Assembly: GCA_024654105.1 (NCBI GenBank) | Contig: JANLID010000240.1 | Location: 1-13,900 of the forward strand | Source: Gallionella sp. | Lineage (GTDB): Bacteria > Pseudomonadota > Gammaproteobacteria > Burkholderiales > Gallionellaceae | Length of the DNA: 13,900 nucleotides | Direction of reading: 5' to 3' | Part shown: positions 1-6,342 of the stretch, in pieces | How positions within the stretch are numbered: position 1 is the first letter of the stretch | Layout: every line of letters starts with the position of its first letter | The notes under the pieces: generated by a model | The model's database searches: none | What the model saw: the letters and a program-made list of their open reading frames with translations, nothing else | Told to the model about the DNA's origin: nothing | Translations under genes and position numbers: made by a program

Positions 1-36
1 CAGGCGATCCAATAAGGCTTCGTCACTCATTCCCAT
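1..36 (-). CDS. 5' end of an unidentified gene, cut by the window edge
   Basis: Only the first codons are visible on the minus strand. They read MGMSDEALLDRL from an ATG at 36, or MSDEALLDRL from an ATG at 30. A strong purine-rich ribosome site (GAGAGGGGAG on the minus strand, about 41-50) lies 4 bases before the first ATG and 10 before the second, so either could be used. The segment is too short to name a product. Confidence 0.5.
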   Translation of the reverse strand, partial: MGMSDEALLDRL

Positions 37-67
37 GGAACTCCCCTCTCGTCTAAACAGTGGATGA

Positions 68-232
68 GGTTGTGAGATTACCCCGCATCAGTTTGAATCG
101 CACCCGCAGCGCGCCGAAAAGAACATCGACGAGGAACTGTTTGATATGATTTCCGGTTTTGAAGCGCTGGCAGCGCCTCCGAAGCCAAGTGCACAAGCTG
201 GAATACCGAAAGGCATGAACTATATTCCATAG
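68..232 (+). pseudogene. Possible C-terminal gene remnant (no proper start)
   Basis: A plus-strand frame is open from just after a TGA at 65-67 to a TAG at 230-232. It reads like real protein, for example EKNIDEELFDMISGFEAL followed by a Pro/Ala-rich tail ending GIPKGMNYIP. There is no in-frame ATG, GTG or TTG near the front; only a non-standard ATT at 77 would fit, and no ribosome site precedes it. The simplest reading is the tail of a gene whose 5' part was lost. I do not recognise the family. The minus-strand ORF across the same bases looks less protein-like. Confidence 0.3.
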
Positions 233-303
233 CGAACATTCGCTGTCTGTTACGGAGTGTGTAATGATTGGCCAAACCAGGCTATTTGCCAGGAGTAGAG
301 ATC

Positions 304-636
304 ATGAAAATTGCCCCTGATCTTCCCGCGCCGGTACCCGTTGCGGGAAATGCTTTGGAAGTAAAGGTGTTGGCCGGCATCAAACCATCCAGGCCGGTTC
401 AGGAGCGAACCTTGCCGCCGCTGGTTGTGCAACCGCACTCACAGCGTGAAGGCCAACAGGATACTGCCGATCAACCGGAGAGGCGCTATGAACCGCATAT
501 TCACGGGGAGCGCCGTACCTATTGCCGCCGTATCGAACACTTGCCCATTTTGATCGAATTGCGCTCGGTGGTTGATCGTCGCCGGCATAATCAAAGAAGG
601 AACGATACAGCGGAACATATCGACGTGGAAGTTTAA
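304..636 (+). CDS. Small Arg-rich hypothetical protein
   Basis: This encodes a 110-residue protein. The ATG at 304 is chosen because AGGAG at 291-295 sits 8 bases upstream; a TTG at 268 in the same frame has no such site. The N-terminal half is Pro/Val-rich and begins MKIAPDLPAPVPVAG. The C-terminal half is strongly basic, with repeated Arg pairs (ERRTYCRRI, then VDRRRHNQRR) and an acidic end, EHIDVEV. No signal peptide or membrane segment is seen. The layout resembles small uncharacterised proteins I associate with betaproteobacteria, but no function is known to me. Minus-strand ORFs over the same bases are judged to be shadows. It stands alone, with unrelated neighbours on both sides. Confidence 0.6.
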   Translation: MKIAPDLPAPVPVAGNALEVKVLAGIKPSRPVQERTLPPLVVQPHSQREGQQDTADQPERRYEPHIHGERRTYCRRIEHLPILIELRSVVDRRRHNQRRNDTAEHIDVEV

Positions 637-754
637 GGCCGCCTTTTTGGATATGAATCCCCCGCACATGCTAAATTCTTTCCCCAAGCGTGTCGCATGT
701 CATGCCAGCTGAAAATTTTTGATTACTGCTGCAATTGCCATTGCCCTGTAAGAA

Positions 755-1522
755 TCAGGCAATTTCGCGCCAAGAAAATCCTGCCTTCTGTGTCGCGACT
801 TCCACCCAGCTTGTTTCACAATTCAATATGCAGCTCAAGGCTTGCACCGCAAGTTCAGCCGTGTTGTTTTTGCGGCTTAGATGCGCAGCAACCAGATGCT
901 GCAAGCGGCTTGTATCCAGCCGGCTCAAGATGCCGGCAGCATCCTGATTGTTCAGATGCCCGAAACGTCCGCCCACGCGCTGCTTCAGGCTATACGGATA
1001 ATCGCCATTCATCAGCATTTCAGCGTCGTGATTGCATTCCAGTACCAGCGCGTGACAGCCGCTCAGGGTCTGCTCCATATGAGCCGTGCCGCATCCGGCA
1101 TCGGTCAGCACACCGAGCCGCCGCACACCATCATTAAAGACGAATTGCACCGGCTCGGCGGCATCGTGCGGAACGGGATAGGGAGTGATTTCAATATCGC
1201 CGATGGCGAATGACTGGTGGGGGTCGATCTCGCGGAGAAAAACGATGTCGGCAAGGGCCTGGTGCTGGCCATGCAACGTGCCGTGGGTGAGCCAGACCGG
1301 CAGGTTGAATTTGCGCGCCAGCCGCGCCACGCCGTTGATGTGATCGCCATGCTCATGCGTGACGACAATGCCGCTCAACTGCTCGGCCGACACATTCAGC
1401 CGCGCCAGCCGCGAAAGGGTGTCCTGCAGGCCGAAGCCGCAGTCCATCAGCACCAGCGTCCGGCCAACTGCGACCAGCAGCGCGTTGCCCTCGCTGCCGC
1501 TGCCCAGAGAGGCAAACTTCAT
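755..1522 (-). CDS. MBL-fold metallo-hydrolase, WalJ/YycJ-like
   Basis: This is a 255-residue metallo-beta-lactamase-fold protein. The metal-binding signature THEHGDH lies at residues 55-61, preceded by the family-typical GSGSEGN (7-13) and a DCG turn at 27-29. Further conserved pieces are VPHDAAEPV, LTDAG, LECNHD and AAHLSRKNN, which match the WalJ/YycJ branch of the fold. Members are thought to be cytoplasmic phosphodiesterases or nucleases, and the exact substrate is not settled. It starts 15 bases after the bamC stop with no clear ribosome site, so it is probably the last gene of a dapA-bamC-MBL transcript and translated by coupling. The fold is certain; the substrate is unknown. Confidence 0.9.
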   Translation of the reverse strand: MKFASLGSGSEGNALLVAVGRTLVLMDCGFGLQDTLSRLARLNVSAEQLSGIVVTHEHGDHINGVARLARKFNLPVWLTHGTLHGQHQALADIVFLREIDPHQSFAIGDIEITPYPVPHDAAEPVQFVFNDGVRRLGVLTDAGCGTAHMEQTLSGCHALVLECNHDAEMLMNGDYPYSLKQRVGGRFGHLNNQDAAGILSRLDTSRLQHLVAAHLSRKNNTAELAVQALSCILNCETSWVEVATQKAGFSWREIA

Positions 1523-1537
1523 AAAGCGAACGACACG

Positions 1538-2662
1538 TTATTCGTTGATGTTTTTGTAAATTGCTTCAAGTATCTGTCCGGAGGTTTCGTCGTTCGCGCC
1601 GTCCCGGTCGGTAACGGATACTTCACACACCGCACCGCCATCCTTGATGTTCACGCGATAACGCTTGCCGGCATCTTCGTCGTCCTGCCAGAACATCAAC
1701 TTATCCATCCAGCCTTTTCCCCCTTTGGCCGGATGCAAGAAGTAGATGCCCCTGACGCGATCCTTGTCTTCCACCGCCAGCCCGGCACGTTCAATAGCCA
1801 ATCCGGCTCTGCGCCATGATCTGTCAAATGCATCGTTTATCACGATGATCTTGCTGCCGTCGAAAATCTCTTCAAGACTGGCCGTTCCGGCCGGTCCTGA
1901 GGCGCTGGTTGTTGCAGCACCGCCATCTGCCGCCATCACGCTGGCCGCCTTGGCTCCGCTGCCGCCAAAACGTGCCAGCAGGCGTTGCAACATGATCGCT
2001 TCCATTTCGGGGTCATTAGGGCGCGCTTGCCACTTCGAAGTATTTTGATCGGCAGACAATATTTCTTCCATGCCGCGATGAGTGAGATGAACTTCGGTGC
2101 TCTCGCCATCCTTGCTGCGCTCCATGCGCACACGGTACTGATCGCGCTCGCCGGAAGAATAGATACTGTCGAGTACCTTGCCGAGCCAGTTACGGATGCC
2201 GCCTTGCGGGATCTTGGCGCGATTCTCTGCCCACTCGGTTTCTATCACGCCTGCCGCCTGGTCTTCACTTTTGATCGCCAGTCCGTTCTCCTGCAGGAAC
2301 GCCTTGACCACGAGCCAGACATTTTCCGGCTTGTCGTTTACTACCAGCCAACGCTGCGCTCCATCACGCTCCAGGCGCGCCCCTTTGGTTTCCGGCAATA
2401 CCGCGCTGGCGCCACGGCCTTGTTCCGCAGCCGTGCCACCCTTGCTGTAATCGGAAAAAGTCGCCACGTTTTCGCCGCTGCCCTGCGGTACCTTGTAGCG
2501 CTCATCGCTGCCGGGTGCGGTCAGGTCGGGAGGCACTTCCAGCGATGGCGCCTGAACTGCGCCGGAGCGATAATCAACGCGCTTGCTACCCAAACCGGGT
2601 GAGCTGCAACCGATTAACGAGACCAGCGCAATGCCGGAAATTCCAATATGCAAAACTTTCAT
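1538..2662 (-). CDS. bamC: Outer-membrane assembly lipoprotein BamC
   Basis: This encodes a 374-residue lipoprotein of the BAM complex, which folds beta-barrel proteins into the outer membrane. The ATG at 2662 is preferred over an upstream in-frame ATG at 2686, because GGAGAG lies just before it and it gives a clean lipoprotein signal: a Lys, a hydrophobic stretch, then the lipobox SLIGC with the lipidated Cys at residue 19. A Pro-rich unstructured lasso (PSLEVPPDLTAP) follows, as in BamC, and then two helix-grip domains, roughly residues 100-210 and 255-370, joined by an Ala/Gly/Ser-rich linker. E. coli BamC is about 344 residues, so the linker accounts for the extra length. dapA ends 26 bases upstream, the classical dapA-nlpB arrangement. 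Confidence 0.9.
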   Translation of the reverse strand: MKVLHIGISGIALVSLIGCSSPGLGSKRVDYRSGAVQAPSLEVPPDLTAPGSDERYKVPQGSGENVATFSDYSKGGTAAEQGRGASAVLPETKGARLERDGAQRWLVVNDKPENVWLVVKAFLQENGLAIKSEDQAAGVIETEWAENRAKIPQGGIRNWLGKVLDSIYSSGERDQYRVRMERSKDGESTEVHLTHRGMEEILSADQNTSKWQARPNDPEMEAIMLQRLLARFGGSGAKAASVMAADGGAATTSASGPAGTASLEEIFDGSKIIVINDAFDRSWRRAGLAIERAGLAVEDKDRVRGIYFLHPAKGGKGWMDKLMFWQDDEDAGKRYRVNIKDGGAVCEVSVTDRDGANDETSGQILEAIYKNINE

Positions 2663-2688
2663 TGTTTCTCTCCAGCTATACAGCACGA

Positions 2689-3567
2689 TTAACTAATGAC
2701 ACCGGCCTGACGCAGCGCCGTCTCAACTACTCCATGCGCACTCTGCGACAAAGGGGTCAGCGGCAGGCGCAGCGTGTTCCTGATTTTGCCCATGCGCGCC
2801 ACCGCCCACTTCACCGGAATCGGATTGGCCTCGACGAACAGATTGCGATGCAGTCCCAGTAAACGGAAATTGATCTCGCGCGCCTTGGCGATTTCGCCGT
2901 TCAGCGCAGCGGCGCACATCTCATGCATCAGCTTCGGTGCAACATTCGCCGTCACCGAAATAGTGCCGTGCGCACCGAGCAGCATCAGCGCCAGCGTGCT
3001 GGCATCATCGCCGCTATATACCGCAAAATTCTTGGGCGCACGCTGCAACAGGTCGCTGCCGCGCTCGATGTTGCCGGTCGCGTCCTTGATGCCGACGATG
3101 TTGGGAATTTGCGCCAGACGCAGCACGGTGTCATTGCTCATGTCCGCCACGGTGCGTCCCGGCACGTTGTACAGGATGTGCGGCATGTCCACCGCCTCTG
3201 CGATGGCCTTGAAGTGCAGGTACATGCCTTCCTGGGTCGGCTTGTTGTAGTAGGGAACCACGGTCAGCGATGCATCCGCGCCGGTTTTTTTCGAGAATGC
3301 CGCCAATTCGATGGCTTCTTTAGTTGAGTTCGCGCCGGTTCCGGCGATGACGGGGATGCGCCCGGCAGCGTGCTTCACCGCCTCGGCGATCAGCAGTTCA
3401 TGCTCCGCCACGTCGATGGTTGGCGATTCGCCGGTGGTGCCGACCACCACGATGCCGTTCGTCCCTTGCTCGACGTGAAAATCAATCAATGCACGAAACG
3501 CGTCCAGGTCGAGGCTGCCGTTTTCGTGCATCGGCGTGACGATTGCTACGATGCTGCCTTTGATCAT
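2689..3567 (-). CDS. dapA: 4-hydroxy-tetrahydrodipicolinate synthase
   Basis: DapA condenses pyruvate with aspartate semialdehyde in the cytoplasm, the first committed step of the diaminopimelate/lysine pathway. The protein is a TIM-barrel enzyme of 292 residues. The start at ATG 3567 (MIKGSIVAIVTPM) is chosen over a GTG at 3579 because it matches family length and puts the catalytic residues at E. coli numbering: Thr44-Thr45 in GTTGES, Tyr107 in YYNKP, Tyr133 in LYNVPGRT, Arg138, and the Schiff-base Lys161 in GIKDATG. The ribosome site (AGAG) is weak. It heads the dapA-bamC-MBL group; a candidate promoter lies between it and fur. Confidence 0.96.
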   Translation of the reverse strand: MIKGSIVAIVTPMHENGSLDLDAFRALIDFHVEQGTNGIVVVGTTGESPTIDVAEHELLIAEAVKHAAGRIPVIAGTGANSTKEAIELAAFSKKTGADASLTVVPYYNKPTQEGMYLHFKAIAEAVDMPHILYNVPGRTVADMSNDTVLRLAQIPNIVGIKDATGNIERGSDLLQRAPKNFAVYSGDDASTLALMLLGAHGTISVTANVAPKLMHEMCAAALNGEIAKAREINFRLLGLHRNLFVEANPIPVKWAVARMGKIRNTLRLPLTPLSQSAHGVVETALRQAGVIS

Positions 3568-3594
3568 TTTCTCTGCCACAAAAGTAAAGACGGC

Positions 3595-3622
3595 ATTCTA
3601 CCGTAATCCGGCAGCGCACCAA
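3595..3622 (-). promoter_or_regulatory. Candidate sigma-70 promoter for dapA-bamC-MBL
   Basis: On the minus strand, TAGAAT (3600-3595) matches the -10 box at five of six positions. TTGGTG (3622-3617) lies 16 bases upstream as a weak -35. Transcription would begin near 3588, about 20 bases before the dapA ATG. It is a motif match by eye only. Confidence 0.4.
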
Positions 3623-3657
3623 AGGGCAGTGCCGTGAATAATGGCGCCAACAATCCC

Positions 3658-4089
3658 TTATCGCTTATGTGGACAGTTCTTCTTGACACAATCCGCATAG
3701 ATATGAAGCGAGTGGTCGTGAACGGCAAAGCCGCGTTCGGTGGCGATCTTCTTCTGGCGCGACTCGATGGCCGCGTCGTAGAACTCCTCGACATGGCCGC
3801 ATTGCAGGCAAACGATGTGATCATGGTGTTTGCCATGATTGAGCTCAAACACCGACTTGCCACCCTCGAAGTAGTGGCGCGCCAACAGCCCGGCCTGCTC
3901 GAATTGCGTCAGTACGCGGTAGACCGTGGCTAGCCCCACGTCATCGCCACTGGCCAGCAAGTGCTTGTACACATCTTCCGCACTCATGTGACGCTCTTGC
4001 CCTAATTCGAATAGACTCAATATCTTGAGCCGCGGCACGGTGGATTTCAGACCGGCGTTTTTTAGATGATCTGGTTGCGATCTGTCCAT
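3658..4089 (-). CDS. fur: Ferric uptake regulator Fur
   Basis: Fur is the iron-sensing repressor that binds operator DNA when loaded with Fe2+. This 143-residue protein has the winged-helix N-terminal domain with the recognition region GLATVYRVLTQFEQAG at 52-67. The C-terminal dimerisation and metal-binding domain contains HHDH at 88-91, CLQC at 94-97 and a second Cys pair, CVKKNC, at 134-139, the structural zinc site seen in many Fur proteins. AAGGGAA about 9 bases before the ATG is a good ribosome site. It is divergent from feoAB and shares its upstream region with it, so the regulator lies beside a likely target. Zur or PerR are less likely given that neighbourhood. Confidence 0.92.
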   Translation of the reverse strand: MDRSQPDHLKNAGLKSTVPRLKILSLFELGQERHMSAEDVYKHLLASGDDVGLATVYRVLTQFEQAGLLARHYFEGGKSVFELNHGKHHDHIVCLQCGHVEEFYDAAIESRQKKIATERGFAVHDHSLHIYADCVKKNCPHKR

Positions 4090-4133
4090 ATCAACGTTCC
4101 CTTGTTATTTTTGGACATCATGCCTGAAAGCGC

Positions 4134-4169
4134 TTGCAATTGCAAATGAGAACTATTATCATTTATAAA
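4134..4169 (+). promoter_or_regulatory. feoAB promoter with internal Fur box
   Basis: TTGCAA (4140-4145) and TATAAA (4164-4169), 18 bases apart, form a plausible -35/-10 pair for feoA. Between them, at 4147-4161, is TGAGAACTATTATCA, an imperfect 7-1-7 inverted repeat. Its right half equals the Fur-box half-site ATTATCA and its left half differs at two positions. Iron-loaded Fur bound there would block RNA polymerase, giving iron-repressed feoAB. The -35 is part of the perfect palindrome TTGCAATTGCAA (4134-4145), which could also supply a -35 for the divergent fur gene (CATGAT as its -10). Confidence 0.7.
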
Positions 4170-4190
4170 AATTATCGACAAAGAATTGCC

Positions 4191-4277
4191 ATGAAGAACA
4201 TTTGCCTTATTGTACTTGCCACCTTTGTTTGCCGCACTTACGAACGATGCTGGCTTCTCAAGCAGCGTTGGTTATAG
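4191..4277 (+). pseudogene. 28-codon leader ORF, possibly a frameshifted signal-peptide gene
   Basis: An ATG at 4191, about 22 bases after the feoA -10, opens a 28-codon frame. It begins like a signal peptide (MKNICLIVLATFV), then turns basic and aromatic and stops at 4275-4277. In the next frame, from about 4228, the sequence reads FAALTNDAGFSSSVGYSS and runs on to a TGA at 4360-4362. Joining the two frames would give a secretory-type N-terminus followed by a plausible mature start. This suggests a single-base frameshift in a former small exported protein, or a non-coding feo leader. Both the coding status and the frameshift are uncertain. Confidence 0.3.
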
Positions 4278-4296
4278 TTCCACTGCAGAATTTATT

Positions 4297-4338
4297 CTTG
4301 ACTATGCCTTCGACCAACTTGACCATGCCTTCGACCAC
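4297..4338 (+). repeat. Two-copy 21-bp tandem repeat over the feoA start
   Basis: Units 4297-4317 and 4318-4338 agree at 19 of 21 bases. Each carries an ATG in the feoA frame (4304 and 4325), so the repeat duplicates the FeoA N-terminus as MPSTNLT then MPSTTLA. Confidence 0.8.
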
Positions 4339-4558
4339 CTTGGCTACCCTGCAACCCGGTGAATTCGCCACTATCGCCGCAATCCACGCCGACAAAGCGT
4401 TGCATCAGCGTCTGCTGGCATTGGGTTTCCGCAGTGGCAAGCAAGTTGAGTTGATCCGCAAGGCCATTTTTTCCGGCCCGTTACAAGTGCGCATCGGCAC
4501 CACCGACATCCTGCTGCGCCGCAGCGAAGCCGCAAAAATCATGGTATGTAAAACATGA
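4304..4558 (+). CDS. feoA: Ferrous iron transport protein A
   Basis: FeoA is a small cytoplasmic SH3-like protein needed with FeoB for Fe2+ uptake. The conserved domain begins near TTLATLQPGEFATI and continues through LLALGFRSGKQVELI, PLQVRIG and LLRRSEAAKIMV, covering the whole family. From the ATG at 4304 the protein has 84 residues; from the second ATG at 4325 it has 77, closer to the usual 75-80. Neither has a clear ribosome site. A longer frame from 4202 would add residues unlike the family. The stop overlaps the feoB start as ATGA, so translation is coupled. Transcription is expected from the Fur-controlled promoter about 130 bases upstream. Confidence 0.9.
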   Translation: MPSTNLTMPSTTLATLQPGEFATIAAIHADKALHQRLLALGFRSGKQVELIRKAIFSGPLQVRIGTTDILLRRSEAAKIMVCKT

Positions 4559-6342
4559 AGCGCATCGCCTTGCTCGGAATGCCCAACACCGGCAAGTCCA
4601 CGCTGTTCAACCGCATAACCGGCGGCGCGGCGCGCGTCGGCAACTGGCCGGGTATTACCGTCGAATTGCTCAGCGGCAAGATATTGCTCGGCGGCGACAT
4701 GGTGGAAATCATCGATCTTCCCGGCATCTACGACCTGCACGGTTTCTCCGATGACGAGCAGGTGGTGCGACACTTCCTGCATGACAATGTGCCGGATCTC
4801 GCACTGGTGATTCTCAACGCCACGCAGATCGAACGCCAGATGAGCCTGCTGCTGCAGCTCAAGCAACTCAACATGAATGCAGTGGTGCTACTCAACATGG
4901 CGGATGAAGCCAAAAAATACGGCATCAGCGTCGACAGCAGAAAAATGTCAGAACTGCTGGGCATGCCGATCTTCCTGCTCAGCGGCAAATATGGAACCGG
5001 CTATCCGGAGGCCATGCAGGCCGTCACCAAAGCCTTGCGCTATCCAACCCCCGGTATGGCGGAACTGCTGCGCAGCCAGTTGGAGCAGGACGAGCATATC
5101 GAAGCCGAAATGGCGCGTGTGATGAAACATGCGGTGCAAATTCCTGCGCAACTGCCGGAAAACCTTACCGAGAAACTGGATCACGTGATGTTGCACCCGT
5201 GGTTGGGGTTGCCGATCTTTTTCTTCATCATGTACCTGTTGTTCCAGGGTGTCTTTTTGCTCGGCCAGCCGCTGCAAGCCGGTGTTGCCGAGATGTTGAC
5301 CTGGCTGCGCGAGGTTGCGCTTGAACCGGCGTTGTCGGGCTTGCCCGCCATGTTGAATGGCCTGTTGCTGGACGGTGTCTATAACGGTGTGGCGACCGTT
5401 GCCGCCTTCGTGCCGCTCATCGTGCTGTTCTTCCTGTTCATGGCGATGGTGGAAGACAGCGGCTACCTGTCGCGCGCCGCATTCCTGATGGACGTGCTGA
5501 TGGCGCGCCTCGGGCTGGACGGGCGCGGTTTCGTCATGCTGCTGATGGGCTTCGGCTGCAACGTGCCCGCGCTGATGGGCACCCGCGTGATGCGCTCACG
5601 CGCGATGCGCCTGCTCACCATGCTGGTGATTCCCTTCTCGCTGTGCTCGGCGCGCCTGCAGGTGTTTGTGTTCATCACCGCCGCGCTGTTCTCGCCCAAC
5701 GCCGCGCCGGTCGTATTGTTCAGCCTGTACCTGTTCAGTTTTGCCGCCGCGATACTCACCGCGCTGCTGTTCAAAAGCAAATTTCAAAACAGCGAACCGT
5801 TCGTGCTGGAACTGCCGCCGTACCGCTTCCCCACCACCCGCCAGATCGTCATGCGCGGCTGGCAGGAAATACAGCATTTCCTGCGCCGCGCCACCAAATT
5901 CATCATCGCCGGCGTGGTGCTGGTCTGGTTGCTCACCAACCTGCCGCCCTCCGCTACACCTGCCAGCAGCGATACGCTGGCCGGCATCATCGGCAGCCTG
6001 TTGCACCCGATCTTCGCGCCTCTCGGCATCAACGAGCAACTCACCATCGCGCTGATCTTCGGTTTCGTCGCCAAGGAAATCGTCATCGGCTCGCTCGCGG
6101 TGATTTACGGCCTCTCCGGCGAGGCGCTCGGCGGTGCGCTCGGACAGCAACTGGACTGGGTGCAGGGCTACAGCTTCATGCTGTTCACCCTGATCTACAC
6201 CCCATGCCTGTCCGCTATTGCTACCCTGCGCAGCGAATCCAAGAATCTGGGCTATACCCTGTTTTCCATCGGCTGGTCGCTGACGCTGGCCTGGCTGGCG
6301 AGCTTCGCGTTTTACCAAGGCGCACGGGCATTAGGGTATTGA
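4555..6342 (+). CDS. feoB: Ferrous iron transporter FeoB (short form)
   Basis: FeoB is the inner-membrane Fe2+ permease with a cytoplasmic G-protein domain. In this 595-residue protein the GTPase motifs are clear: G1 GMPNTGKST (8-16), G2 Thr35 in GITVE, G3 DLPG (54-57), G4 NMAD (114-117) and a G5-like SGKYG near 143. A helical spacer follows, and from about residue 215 a membrane region with two Gate-type halves, including GFGCNVPALMGTR and the second-half FVAKEIVIGSLAVIYG. E. coli FeoB has about 773 residues; this one lacks the long C-terminal part, as in other short FeoBs. The start overlaps feoA, and no feoC is seen. It ends tail-to-tail with the DUF2130 gene, overlapping by 12 bases. Confidence 0.95.
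   Translation: MKRIALLGMPNTGKSTLFNRITGGAARVGNWPGITVELLSGKILLGGDMVEIIDLPGIYDLHGFSDDEQVVRHFLHDNVPDLALVILNATQIERQMSLLLQLKQLNMNAVVLLNMADEAKKYGISVDSRKMSELLGMPIFLLSGKYGTGYPEAMQAVTKALRYPTPGMAELLRSQLEQDEHIEAEMARVMKHAVQIPAQLPENLTEKLDHVMLHPWLGLPIFFFIMYLLFQGVFLLGQPLQAGVAEMLTWLREVALEPALSGLPAMLNGLLLDGVYNGVATVAAFVPLIVLFFLFMAMVEDSGYLSRAAFLMDVLMARLGLDGRGFVMLLMGFGCNVPALMGTRVMRSRAMRLLTMLVIPFSLCSARLQVFVFITAALFSPNAAPVVLFSLYLFSFAAAILTALLFKSKFQNSEPFVLELPPYRFPTTRQIVMRGWQEIQHFLRRATKFIIAGVVLVWLLTNLPPSATPASSDTLAGIIGSLLHPIFAPLGINEQLTIALIFGFVAKEIVIGSLAVIYGLSGEALGGALGQQLDWVQGYSFMLFTLIYTPCLSAIATLRSESKNLGYTLFSIGWSLTLAWLASFAFYQGARALGY

Noticed and set aside
732..764. AATTGCC...GGCAATT inverted repeat at the end of the MBL gene
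   Set aside because: The loop is about 19 bases, it overlaps the coding end, and no T-run follows; not convincing as a terminator.
697..1213. Plus-strand ORFs at the 3' end of the MBL gene
   Set aside because: They overlap the conserved C-terminal MBL motifs on the other strand and have no ribosome site.
1217..2602. Plus-strand ORFs over the MBL gene and bamC
   Set aside because: Antisense shadows of two well-supported minus-strand genes.
4283..4288. CTGCAG sites (for example here, 6427-6432 and 13784-13789) as evidence for the PstI-like specificity
   Set aside because: Many such sites occur across the window and a methylated host tolerates them, so presence says nothing about specificity.
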